Part shown: positions 8,319 through 17,507 of the stretch, piece by piece
Numbering within the stretch: position 1 is the first letter of the stretch
How the letters are laid out: each line of letters opens with the position of its first letter
Assembly (NCBI GenBank): GCA_009694755.1
Contig: SICU01000003.1
Coordinates: forward strand, 1-41,876
Source: Candidatus Pacearchaeota archaeon
Lineage (GTDB): Archaea; Nanobdellota; Nanobdellia; Pacearchaeales; GW2011-AR1
DNA length: 41,876 nt
Reading direction: 5' to 3'
Notes under the pieces: model-generated
What the model was told of the DNA's origin: nothing
Databases searched by the model: none
What the model saw: only the letters and a program-made list of their open reading frames with translations
Position numbers and translations under genes: made by a program

Positions 8319-8693
8319 ATGGACAAACTAGAAGAAATAATTAAAACGGAATCTTCGAAATATGAAGTCGGAAGACTTCAATGTGCAGAATTATTAAATC
8401 AAATAACTAGAAAAGGAAAAGAGTTGAGATTAACCGAAGAAGCACTCGCATCAAATATACGAAAAATCGTAAGTTTCACAAAATTTAGCACAAATTATTA
8501 TCAATTTCTAAGTAGAGTAAATTATTTTTATTGCAACGCAAATAACGAAATAACTGCTCAAGGAATGATTGATTCATTTCATTATACTTACAATAGCAGA
8601 AAATATACTATTAGAGGAGATAAATTTACAGAAGAAGAAATAGAATTATCTTTATCTGCTTATCGTGAAGATAATTATCTCCGCATTAATTAA
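8319..8693 (+). CDS. Hypothetical protein
   Basis: 124-aa ORF with plausible coding composition; no recognised family. Confidence 0.5.
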   Translation: MDKLEEIIKTESSKYEVGRLQCAELLNQITRKGKELRLTEEALASNIRKIVSFTKFSTNYYQFLSRVNYFYCNANNEITAQGMIDSFHYTYNSRKYTIRGDKFTEEEIELSLSAYREDNYLRIN

Positions 8694-8695
8694 AT

Positions 8696-8938
8696 TTATC
8701 TCAACTCAAAACCTTTAACCCTTGCTTCCATAAAAAGAGTTCGTGGACATTTTTTATCAGAAAAAGCACAAATAACACAACATTGCGTCAAAGGATTTTT
8801 CACATCAAAATTACATTTAGGACAAATAAAACTTTGAGGGGAAATATCAATAGAAACAATCGCTTTATTTTTTCCAGAACAAGAAGGACATTTCAAAATA
8901 ACGTTTTTAGGTATTTTTTGAATTCTTTTTTTAGCCAT
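8696..8938 (-). CDS. Small zinc-ribbon protein
   Basis: LKCPSCSGK...FICPKCNF plus CCVIC. Confidence 0.6.
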   Translation of the reverse strand: MAKKRIQKIPKNVILKCPSCSGKNKAIVSIDISPQSFICPKCNFDVKNPLTQCCVICAFSDKKCPRTLFMEARVKGFELR

Positions 8939-8965
8939 ATATTTTAAAAAAAAGAGAACTATAAA

Positions 8966-9484
8966 TTACTTTGGAAGGTTGTTTTCATCACAAACACAAT
9001 GAACTTGAGAAGTTTCCCTAACATCGCATCTCCAAGCATCGTAATTTATAGTAATTGGTATACGGGGAATTTCTATCCAATAGGTATAAGGTTCTGAAAC
9101 AAATTTACAATCTAAAGCCACATTTCCAGAACAAACATTCGGTCCAATTATTTGTGCATTAGAACTACAACCGACAACTCCAGAACAATAAGTTGAACAC
9201 TGGCTTATTGATTCTTTTATATTTTCTTTAAGAGATTCAGTACATTTATTGTTAGCAAGAACCAATACTTCATTAACTGAATAAGCTCCAATTCTTAAAA
9301 ATGTCAGTGAATTAATAAATGAAGATGGTTGAAATTTTAAAACTGAACCGCTTCCATCAACTGAAAAACTTTTAGGAGAAGGACAATTAAATAAACAAGA
9401 ACCTAAATTAAATTGTAAAAAAGAAAAAGCGATTAAAGAAACAATTAAAATTAAAAAAAATATTTTCATTGAATTTCCTCGCAA
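8966..9484 (-). CDS. Secreted Cys-rich protein, paralogue 1
   Basis: N-terminal signal/TM; core CSTYC...; C-terminal CVC. Confidence 0.65.
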   Translation of the reverse strand: MRGNSMKIFFLILIVSLIAFSFLQFNLGSCLFNCPSPKSFSVDGSGSVLKFQPSSFINSLTFLRIGAYSVNEVLVLANNKCTESLKENIKESISQCSTYCSGVVGCSSNAQIIGPNVCSGNVALDCKFVSEPYTYWIEIPRIPITINYDAWRCDVRETSQVHCVCDENNLPK

Positions 9485-9999
9485 TTACATTGAACTGTAG
9501 TTTTTGCAGTTACTACGCACACAGCAACATCGACATTCGCATTTAAATTTAAAGGAGGACTAAATTGATTTGCAATATTCACCCAATCCGCCAAAGATTG
9601 ACTTGTGGATGTGCATTTAGCAATTTTTCCGTTACAAGAATTTGGACCATCAACAGAAATAATCGACGAACAAAATGGAACCGTTCGGCAATAATTTTCA
9701 CAATCTTTATTAGCTTGTACTATTTTTTCCCCCAGCTGTCTATTACAATCATTAATTGCTTTTTTAGTAGCCATAGCTTCAGCTTCAACACTAGACATAA
9801 TAATTACGGGCAAGGGAATAAGTATACTCGCAGGAACTCCTTGAGCTTCCATTCCAGAACCAGCAGCAGTTACTGAAAAATCTTTAGGAATCGGACATGA
9901 TAAAACAAATTGAGCTTCAACACTATTTTCAAAATCAATAAAAAAATAAACAAATGCGAACAAAAATAAAACGCTAAATATTAACAAATGTTTACGCAT
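9466..9999 (-). CDS. Secreted Cys-rich protein, paralogue 2
   Basis: Signal/TM; SCPIPKDFSV as in paralogue 1 (NCPSPKSFSV); CENYC; C-terminal CNC. Confidence 0.65.
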   Translation of the reverse strand: MRKHLLIFSVLFLFAFVYFFIDFENSVEAQFVLSCPIPKDFSVTAAGSGMEAQGVPASILIPLPVIIMSSVEAEAMATKKAINDCNRQLGEKIVQANKDCENYCRTVPFCSSIISVDGPNSCNGKIAKCTSTSQSLADWVNIANQFSPPLNLNANVDVAVCVVTAKTTVQCNCEEIQ

Positions 10000-10000
10000 T

Positions 10001-10429
10001 TCAATTACCCCCGTTTTCAGAGCAGATACAAGAAAAAGTATACATTGCAGAAGCAGTGCATTCAGTTTGAGCCAAATTACAATTATAAGAAAATAAACCA
10101 GTTACGTATTTAGAAGTAGCTTTACATATAACATGTTGATTTGAAGAAGTTACAGCACCTCTACAAGTTCTATCGCATTTAACAGCATCATTCGAATAAT
10201 TGTCAATTATTTCTTCAATTACACTAGCCTTAGCTTCATCTTTTATTTGTTGTAAAGTTTGAGGAAATTGACCATTAACTCCTTGAAAAGAAGTAGACGA
10301 AACAACATATTGAGAGTTATAACTTTTTAAAATACAAGAATTTGTTTGAGCACAAGTAAACGGAACTATAAAGAAAAAAGCAAATATAAAAATTCCTAAA
10401 ACCAAAAAAGATAGTATTAATCTTGCCAT
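10001..10429 (-). CDS. Secreted Cys-rich protein, paralogue 3
   Basis: Signal/TM; CDRTC; C-terminal CIC. Confidence 0.65.
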   Translation of the reverse strand: MARLILSFLVLGIFIFAFFFIVPFTCAQTNSCILKSYNSQYVVSSTSFQGVNGQFPQTLQQIKDEAKASVIEEIIDNYSNDAVKCDRTCRGAVTSSNQHVICKATSKYVTGLFSYNCNLAQTECTASAMYTFSCICSENGGN

Positions 10430-11241
10430 CTAGTTTCCCCCATAAATTTCTTTTTTGAATCCATTAATCCTCTTTCTTGAATCAAATTCTTTTGAGCTTT
10501 AAAAATAAAATCATCTTGGGAATAAGAATTGTATTGACTAACAACTGGTTTAAGAATTTCATCTTCTAAAATTTCTCGAGAAGCATAAGCTCTTGCAGAA
10601 CCAGAAAAAGAATTATGTATCTCTGAATATCCAACTATTCCAAGTCCACTCTCAACAAAACCAACATTTTTTTCAAGGACATTATAGGCACGAACAAGAA
10701 ACTCAGGTAAAGAAAGCCCTCGTTTAATTCTCGAATCTTCAGTATTATAAATTGCAGTTAATTTATCATCGCGTTTAATTTTTGCAGTTTCCCATAAATT
10801 ATCTATTTCTTTATCAATAAGCTCGTCAATTCTAATCATACCATACACTGTCAACGGAGCAAATGGAGTCATATCTTTATTTTTTAAAGTTCGATAAGAA
10901 TCAAAATCTAAAGCAGATTTTTTAGCAACATCATAAACATCTGAAAGTTGTTTAGTATCAGTTTCCGTAATATCTCCTCTTTTTTCTAAATAAATTCGGT
11001 TACGCTCAATATACGAATCAATATCTTTATTCATCAAATCATATAATGATTTTGCACGAACATCAGCAGAAAGCCAAGCGTTAAAATCTTGCTGAATTGC
11101 TTGTTGTTCAGATGAGCTTATAGGGGTAGAATTAACGTAACTTTCTATACCTCTAACTTTTTCGTTAGATTCAGATTTATCTCCACAACCAGTAAGAAGA
11201 GTAGTAGCAAAAGCTAAGGCTAAAAGAGAAGGAGATTTCAT
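10417..11241 (-). CDS. Putative lipoprotein of unknown function
   Basis: MKSPSLLALAFATTLLTGCGDKSES lipobox-like signal; embedded in the Cys-rich operon with overlapping ends. Confidence 0.6.
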   Translation of the reverse strand: MKSPSLLALAFATTLLTGCGDKSESNEKVRGIESYVNSTPISSSEQQAIQQDFNAWLSADVRAKSLYDLMNKDIDSYIERNRIYLEKRGDITETDTKQLSDVYDVAKKSALDFDSYRTLKNKDMTPFAPLTVYGMIRIDELIDKEIDNLWETAKIKRDDKLTAIYNTEDSRIKRGLSLPEFLVRAYNVLEKNVGFVESGLGIVGYSEIHNSFSGSARAYASREILEDEILKPVVSQYNSYSQDDFIFKAQKNLIQERGLMDSKKKFMGETRWQD

Positions 11242-11690
11242 GTTAAAATTGGATGAGATGAACAAGAACAATGAAGTTTACTTGAATCTTTGACAGAACA
11301 AGAAAATCCAAGATTAGGATCCATCACACAAATAGCAGGATTAATCATTGGATCGACTAGACATTCCGTTTTAGTTGCTTTTGGAACACTAATACACTTA
11401 ACTGCAGGAGTATTTTGAGAAGCACAAAATGAACGACAATCATGAATTTTAGCAGTTAAATCTGCAACTAAATTATTTGTGCAAGAAATTGTAGCTTGAG
11501 ATACCAAAGCTTGCATATTAGTATTAAAAGCTGGTCCGATAGTTCCAACTCCCGAATACTCATATGTTTTTGTTCCGAAACAAGTTCCAGAATTAGTTGA
11601 ACCAGAGGGAACTTGAGAATTAGCAAAATCTATATTAAAAAAAACAACAGCAAAAAGCAAAACAAAAAATAAAAATAATTTATTAATCAT
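11238..11690 (-). CDS. Secreted Cys-rich protein, paralogue 4
   Basis: Signal/TM; CRSFC; C-terminal CSC. Confidence 0.65.
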   Translation of the reverse strand: MINKLFLFFVLLFAVVFFNIDFANSQVPSGSTNSGTCFGTKTYEYSGVGTIGPAFNTNMQALVSQATISCTNNLVADLTAKIHDCRSFCASQNTPAVKCISVPKATKTECLVDPMINPAICVMDPNLGFSCSVKDSSKLHCSCSSHPILT

Positions 11691-12289
11691 CGAGGTTCTT
11701 CACCAGCACAAGTGCAAGTTCCAATAACTTCTAAGGGAACTTGACAGGAATAAGAAGATAATAGTAGGGGACTGCCAGGAACAGTCACAAACGGAATAGC
11801 TAAACAATTAATTTCTGAAACAGCAGTTTTAGGAACACAAGATAAAGTCAAAGCTCCAGAACAAATAAAACTTGGAGGAGAATTATTTCTTGTACATTGT
11901 TTAACGCAAGCAAGAGCTTTAGGGGCATAATCTATAGAATTTGAATAGGCAAAAATAGCACTAGTACAAGCGTTTTGCACTTCTGTATTATAACTTGGAT
12001 TCAAAATAGCATTAGTTGGAAAATTAAGCGGATTAAAATAAAAATTAGGAGGGGGCAATCCTACACCTGAAGGAGAAATAAACGGCCACTGTCCAAGATT
12101 AGTATCTGAAATAAAAGTATGAAATGACAAACTCAATTTAGAACTCGAAGAAAGTGCAGAACATTTATTCGCAGAAACTCCAGAACCACTTCCAGAAGAT
12201 TGCGCGTATACAAAAAGACTAACGAATAAAATCAAAACTAAAAATAAACTCGAAAATAAAATAGTTCGAGAATTGAAATATAATTTCAT
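11687..12289 (-). CDS. Secreted Cys-rich protein, paralogue 5
   Basis: Signal/TM; CVKQC; C-terminal CTC. Confidence 0.65.
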   Translation of the reverse strand: MKLYFNSRTILFSSLFLVLILFVSLFVYAQSSGSGSGVSANKCSALSSSSKLSLSFHTFISDTNLGQWPFISPSGVGLPPPNFYFNPLNFPTNAILNPSYNTEVQNACTSAIFAYSNSIDYAPKALACVKQCTRNNSPPSFICSGALTLSCVPKTAVSEINCLAIPFVTVPGSPLLLSSYSCQVPLEVIGTCTCAGEEPR

Positions 12290-12368
12290 TCAAACATAAG
12301 AAATAGGAAGTATATAAATATTTAGATTAAGCTCACTATATAATGACACTAAAATGTTTCATTCAAAT

Positions 12369-12451
12369 ATGAACCTATCGAGAATACTTCAATCTCGTAA
12401 GAGTTGAAGTCACCAGAGCGACTTGTTCGCTATGAGTGCTTCGATTCTCGA
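12369..12451 (-). ncRNA. tRNA-Ala trailer element: anti-T-arm, two hairpins, copy of tRNA 3' end
   Basis: Anti-T-arm 12440-12451 is a perfect 12-nt inverted repeat of 12465-12476; hairpins at 12411-12438 and 12386-12410; 12369-12385 matches the tRNA 3' end 12456-12472 at 16/17. Confidence 0.6.
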
Positions 12452-12456
12452 AACAA

Positions 12457-12527
12457 TGGACCTATCGAGAATCGAACTCGAATCTTTCGACTGCCAGCCG
12501 AACATTCTACCATTGAACCATAAGCCC
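12457..12527 (-). tRNA. tRNA-Ala(GGC)
   Basis: Cloverleaf GGGCTTA...TTCGG CTGGCAG TCGAA...GAGTTCGATTCTC...TAGGTCC; anticodon GGC; G3-T70 pair as expected for Ala. Confidence 0.9.
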
Positions 12528-12559
12528 CATTAACTTTTTTAAAATGGAGAACTTATAAA

Positions 12560-12925
12560 TTATTCTTTCGGTAACTCACAATCAACAAAGTTACTTAATT
12601 GTTCTAAACTTAATCCGCCAGACATTTTTTTACCATCTGCAAATTTCCAAACAGGATAACTAACAATTCCTTCTTTTTTACATACTTCAGTTTGCCCATT
12701 TCCGTTGGGTAAAGAACATTCGACGTAATTAACTAAATCCCAACTACTTCCAAAAAGTTTTTTCTGCGCTTGACAATGGGGGCACCAATAAGCACCATAC
12801 ATAACCGCTTCTTCGTCAGTCAAACATTGAGCAAAATCATCATATTTCCCAGGACCAGAAGAAGCAAATAAAATAATCCCAATAACTACTAAAAATCCAA
12901 GTCCCAACCAAAAAGTCGTTTTCAT
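12560..12925 (-). CDS. Membrane-anchored thioredoxin-like protein
   Basis: MYGAYWCPHCQAQKKLFGSSW active site; VSYPVWKF. Confidence 0.8.
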   Translation of the reverse strand: MKTTFWLGLGFLVVIGIILFASSGPGKYDDFAQCLTDEEAVMYGAYWCPHCQAQKKLFGSSWDLVNYVECSLPNGNGQTEVCKKEGIVSYPVWKFADGKKMSGGLSLEQLSNFVDCELPKE

Positions 12926-12978
12926 AGAAAGTAAAATAAAAAAGATTATTTAAATCTATCAAAAACTATATTCTTAAA

Positions 12979-13278
12979 TTAAAGAATTTCACAAGTCACA
13001 GCTATAACTGTCACACAAGCAGTTGCACCTGGTTCGCAAATATTTCCATTTTCCTTAAATACTCCTCCAAGTCTTGCACAATGTTTTGCATACTCTGAAA
13101 GATTTGTTTCATCATCTATTTGATAAATTATTTTTTTAGTTTCTCCAGATGAAGAGTTATAGGTTTTCTTTATTACGATATCATCAGTATTAACAGAAAC
13201 ATCTGCACTTCTAAAATAAAAAAAAGAACCAACTATTAACAAAATCAAAACGCTTATCAAAATTATTAATTTATTCAT
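12979..13278 (-). CDS. Small secreted/anchored Cys-containing protein
   Basis: N-terminal TM; HCARLGGVFKENGNICEPGATACVTVIAVTCEIL. Confidence 0.5.
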   Translation of the reverse strand: MNKLIILISVLILLIVGSFFYFRSADVSVNTDDIVIKKTYNSSSGETKKIIYQIDDETNLSEYAKHCARLGGVFKENGNICEPGATACVTVIAVTCEIL

Positions 13279-13329
13279 AAATCAAAACAGAGAGAGGATT
13301 ATATAAATGTAGTTATAACATCAATTAAA

Positions 13330-13899
13330 ATGGAACAAACTATCATAATCGAACATTTAGAACCAAAAGTCTGGCCTTGGTGTAAAATAGAATATGAAAG
13401 CATAAGCCAAATTATACCAAAAAATAACTTGTGGTTTACCAATATACGATATGAAGAAGAATTCTTGAAGAATTTAGGAAAAGTTTCAAAGGAATCAATA
13501 ATTGACATGAAATTAGAAAAAGCATGTATCCTCGACCCAAATGCAAAAGAAACCTTGACACCAAAAGACGCAAAGCAATTCAAATATTTTATAATAGGAG
13601 GAATTTTAGGAGACTATCCTCCAAAAAAGAGAACTAAAGAAGAACTAACAGATAAGCTCCACAATATTCCAGCAAGAAACTTAGGAAAAAAACAGTTTAG
13701 CACAGATAATGCAGTTTATGTTCTTAAAAAAATAATTGACGGAACACCATTAAATAAATTACAATTTCAAAACAAAATCACAATAAAAATCAACGAAGTA
13801 GAATCAGTAGATTTACCATATTATTATCCTTTAATAAACGGAAAACCAAGAATAAGTGAAAAATTGATAACTTTTCTAAAAAATAAAAAAGATTTTTAG
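13330..13899 (+). CDS. SPOUT-type methyltransferase of the Sfm1/DUF431 type
   Basis: TIIIEHLEPKVWPWCKIEYESIS and ILDPNAKETLTPKDAKQFKYFIIGGILGDYPPKKRT resemble yeast Sfm1 signature regions. Confidence 0.7.
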   Translation: MEQTIIIEHLEPKVWPWCKIEYESISQIIPKNNLWFTNIRYEEEFLKNLGKVSKESIIDMKLEKACILDPNAKETLTPKDAKQFKYFIIGGILGDYPPKKRTKEELTDKLHNIPARNLGKKQFSTDNAVYVLKKIIDGTPLNKLQFQNKITIKINEVESVDLPYYYPLINGKPRISEKLITFLKNKKDF

Positions 13900-15095
13900 T
13901 CACAATTTCTACAAATAGTATATCTTCCTAAATTATCTTTAATCATAAATCTTTTATTTTTGAACTGTTTACATTTAACACAAGTAGCTCCACATTGTTT
14001 GCAAATCTTGCGATGAGTAACTGCACATTCTTGTTTTAAACACTGATTACAAGAAATATCTTTACAATCTTCGCATTCTGCCCCACAATCTCTACAAACA
14101 AGATGATTTCCGTTACATAAGATAATTTCTTTTAAAGGATTTTTGCATAAGTCGCATAAAGGGAAAACAAATTTATTATAGAGTGGCTCGTAAGATAATA
14201 AAACTAATCGCGTAATATTTTCATTCTTGAAAAAAACTTCAAAATTATATAATGGACATAAAATAACCGCAGTTGTTAAAAGTTTAGTATTTATTTTCAA
14301 AGAATATTTTTTTTCTTCATTATTTAATTGGAGGGCCATTTCAGATAAAAACTGATTTTTTTGAGATTCATAAACTGATAAATCGATATTTGGATTTTTT
14401 GTTTTAGCACGCACAATTTGATTTTCAATTTCTTTAACTTGTTGAGAATGATGGACGTTTATTCTCTGCACCTCTTTAGCAAGAACTTCTTCCAATTGTT
14501 TTGCAATTTCAGAAGTTCTAGAAGAAATCATTTCTTTAACTTTTAATTTTGCCACCTCATAATTTTCTCTCAAATCAGATATGTCTATTTCTTTGTTGCG
14601 CAAAGAATCAATTTTAAATTTTTTCAAATCAGGAAAAATTACAGATTTTTTATCAACAAAAACATCACTTACTAATCTGTCTTCATCATTAAGATATTTG
14701 TAAGTTGTTTGAAAAGTAAATTTAATAATTGGTTTATGAATAAGCGTATTATTTATTTTTGAAATCGTACAATTTCTCAAAAGCAAATTTGATTTAATTA
14801 AAGAATCGCTTTGTAAAGAATAAATTAATTTTTGAAGAACTGATTCTCCTGTATTATCCAAATAACTTCTCATAGTTTTAAGAAGATAACTTTCGCTCGT
14901 TATTAATTCTGTAGAATGTAATGATGAATTATTCTCAAAAATAATAGTGTATGGTTCATTTTTTCCATAAAACTTTTGAAATTTTACAGGCACTTCCGTA
15001 ACTAATAAACTCTTTTCAGATTCCACAACTTTAGCTCCTAATTCTTTGAAAAATTTGATTGTAAAAAATTTCAGTTGTTCAAAATCAGAGGTCAT
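13896..15095 (-). CDS. SNF2-associated partner protein 1: RapA-C-terminus-like region, coiled coil, C-terminal zinc ribbons
   Basis: STELITSESYLLKTMRSYL; long charged helix; CDLCKN...CRDCGAECEDC...CNQC...CKQCGATCVKC...CRNC. Confidence 0.65.
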   Translation of the reverse strand: MTSDFEQLKFFTIKFFKELGAKVVESEKSLLVTEVPVKFQKFYGKNEPYTIIFENNSSLHSTELITSESYLLKTMRSYLDNTGESVLQKLIYSLQSDSLIKSNLLLRNCTISKINNTLIHKPIIKFTFQTTYKYLNDEDRLVSDVFVDKKSVIFPDLKKFKIDSLRNKEIDISDLRENYEVAKLKVKEMISSRTSEIAKQLEEVLAKEVQRINVHHSQQVKEIENQIVRAKTKNPNIDLSVYESQKNQFLSEMALQLNNEEKKYSLKINTKLLTTAVILCPLYNFEVFFKNENITRLVLLSYEPLYNKFVFPLCDLCKNPLKEIILCNGNHLVCRDCGAECEDCKDISCNQCLKQECAVTHRKICKQCGATCVKCKQFKNKRFMIKDNLGRYTICRNCD

Positions 15096-16892
15096 TTAAA
15101 TCAAACTCACAGATTTTTGATCTAAAACTTCTGCAGTAGCCTCCTTTGACGCGTTGTATTCTTTCAATCCCTTAGAAATAATTTCACTTATTTTACTTAC
15201 ATCTTGAGCAAAAATTTCAAGATTATTTTTAGAATCAATAAACGAATTCATCAACATTTCCTCAATTTTATTCACACCATTATTTCCTTGTCCATCTAAA
15301 CCTAAATTAAATAAAATAGTCGGTAATTCTCCAATAACTAATCCAATACAGCACATTTTATTTATAATTAAATCAACAACATGTTCTTCCATTGTATCTT
15401 TTGTTGCAAGACTGTAAATGTACATATCTTTAGTTTGCCCAATTCTGTCAAGTCTACCAATGCGTTGTTCAACAGACATAGGATTCCAAGGCAAATCGTA
15501 ATTAATTAAATAATTGCAAAATTGAAAGTTTAATCCTTCCGCACCAGTTTCAGTGCTAATCATAACTTGCGCCTCTTTTTTAAATTGATTAATTCGCAAA
15601 GTTTTTTCCTCTCTTTCAAGTCCCCCAATAAATTCAACAATTTTAAGATTGTAAGGTTTGAGTTTTTCAACAATATATCTCAAAGTAGATGGATGTTTTG
15701 TATACATCAAAATTTTAGCATTTGGTTCTTCATGAAGAATTTTATCAACTATTTCAATAAGCTTTTCAATTTTCGAATCTTTCTTAAGAAGACTGTATTT
15801 TTCAATTATATCTTGAGCAAGTTGTCTTGTTTCAGCATGATACTGCTCTCCTTCGGCAATTTTAGTCAAAGATTCAACAGCAGAACGTGATGAGCTCGTA
15901 ACTTTTGGCAAAATTGCATAAATAATAAGTTTGCCTCGCAACTCATCTCCATTTGCAGAAAAATATTTAGTCTTCAATAAATCGCAAATAGAATCGTAAA
16001 TATTTTTTTCTTCTTTAGTAAGATAAACAATTTCTATTTTAGGAATTCTTTTTTTATAATCAATTCCTGTTTCATCTCTGCGTCTACGAAGCATAACTTC
16101 TTGCAACCTTTTTCTCAATTCAACAGGATTCAAAGGATATCGTTTATTTCCCCTAAACAAAAATTTCTCCCTAAATTCATTTATCGTTCCAAGATGTCCC
16201 CTTTTTAATAAATGTAATAAATTATACAATTCAAGTAAATCATTTTGAAAAGGTGTAGCAGTCAAAAGTAAAAATCTTTTTTTCTGCATTCTATCGACAA
16301 ATCTCCAACGAGTCGTATTTCGCTGTTTCAATTTATGAGCTTCATCGACAATTAAAACATCCCACGGAATATTATGCGCTTTTTCATGTCTAAACGCACC
16401 TTTCTCCCTATCAAAAGTTTTAACTCTATCAATAGAAGCAATCGCAAATTGAACATTATCCCAATCATTTTCATTTTCAATAATCTTAAAATCTAAATTA
16501 AACTTGTCATGCAATTCAGCAACCCATTGATCTACAAGCGACGGAGGTGTCAAAATTAAAGCGCGATTAACAAATCCTCTAACAATACATTCTTTAAGAA
16601 AAATCCCTGTCGTAATTGTTTTTCCCAAACCAACTTCATCAGCTAAAAGTGCAGAGCCATTCATTTCTTTTAAAATATGTAATGCTCCCGCAGATTGATA
16701 AGGTAATTGATAAGCTAAATTATGTTTAATTAAATCATAAGCAATTAATCCGGAAATTTCAGAATTAGTTTCAAGAATCGCGGCACTCGCTTTTAATTCC
16801 GCAACATCAGCCGATTCAAATTGTCGTTGTTCAACCTTATCCAAAATAAGAGAATCGTCTTCAGAAAAGGACTCATCAATAATAATCGCCAT
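15096..16892 (-). CDS. SNF2/RapA-like superfamily 2 ATPase, copy 1
   Basis: LLADEVGLGKTITTG, ILTPPSLVDQW, VDEAHKLK, LLTATPFQNDLLELYNLL, STETGAEGLNFQFC, EQRIGRLDRIGQ. Confidence 0.95.
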   Translation of the reverse strand: MAIIIDESFSEDDSLILDKVEQRQFESADVAELKASAAILETNSEISGLIAYDLIKHNLAYQLPYQSAGALHILKEMNGSALLADEVGLGKTITTGIFLKECIVRGFVNRALILTPPSLVDQWVAELHDKFNLDFKIIENENDWDNVQFAIASIDRVKTFDREKGAFRHEKAHNIPWDVLIVDEAHKLKQRNTTRWRFVDRMQKKRFLLLTATPFQNDLLELYNLLHLLKRGHLGTINEFREKFLFRGNKRYPLNPVELRKRLQEVMLRRRRDETGIDYKKRIPKIEIVYLTKEEKNIYDSICDLLKTKYFSANGDELRGKLIIYAILPKVTSSSRSAVESLTKIAEGEQYHAETRQLAQDIIEKYSLLKKDSKIEKLIEIVDKILHEEPNAKILMYTKHPSTLRYIVEKLKPYNLKIVEFIGGLEREEKTLRINQFKKEAQVMISTETGAEGLNFQFCNYLINYDLPWNPMSVEQRIGRLDRIGQTKDMYIYSLATKDTMEEHVVDLIINKMCCIGLVIGELPTILFNLGLDGQGNNGVNKIEEMLMNSFIDSKNNLEIFAQDVSKISEIISKGLKEYNASKEATAEVLDQKSVSLI

Positions 16893-16958
16893 CTACACCT
16901 CAGACAATTTCGCAGTAAAATCAGTTTTTAAGGATAGAGGTAATGAATATTACTTAAG

Positions 16959-17507
16959 CTAACCTTTCCAATTTTCTTTTAACATACCATAAGAATTAAT
17001 ATCGTGTAATTCCCCAGTAGATTTAGCTCTAGAGTTCTTTATTCGTAATCCTTCATAAATAAAACCCATTTTTTTAATCAATGAATTAGACGCTTCATTT
17101 TCAGATGCTGCAGAAATATCTATTCTTCTAAGTTTAAGTTTTTTAAAGAAAAATTCAATTATTGCTTTCAAAGATTCGCTACCATATCCATTGCGCCAAT
17201 ACTTTTCTCCAATCCAATATCCCATAGTTGCAGTTCCATTAAACTTATCAATTTTAGTTATACTTATCATTCCAATAATTCTCTTTTCATTATTTAATTC
17301 AATCCCTAACGCATAATTAACTCTTGGTTTATTTTTAGATTCGGTAATACAATGTTTGATAAAACTATCAGCATTTTTTAAAGTGTAAGGAAAAGGAACA
17401 ACCGCTAAAAATCTAGAAACATTAAGATTATTTGCATTTATCTGTATATCTTTTGCATCAGTTTTCTTCAAATCTCTTAAAATTAAACGTTTAGTTACTA
17501 TCTTCAT
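16959..17507 (-). CDS. GNAT N-acetyltransferase (RimJ/RimL-like)
   Basis: TKRLILRDLKKTDA...GYWIGEKYWRNGYGSESLKAIIEF...NEASNSLIKKMGFIYEG. Confidence 0.9.
   Translation of the reverse strand: MKIVTKRLILRDLKKTDAKDIQINANNLNVSRFLAVVPFPYTLKNADSFIKHCITESKNKPRVNYALGIELNNEKRIIGMISITKIDKFNGTATMGYWIGEKYWRNGYGSESLKAIIEFFFKKLKLRRIDISAASENEASNSLIKKMGFIYEGLRIKNSRAKSTGELHDINSYGMLKENWKG

Noticed and set aside
9565-9876. Plus-strand ORF of 103 aa
   Set aside because: Antisense to secreted paralogue 2; Asn/Arg/Ser-rich antisense-like composition.
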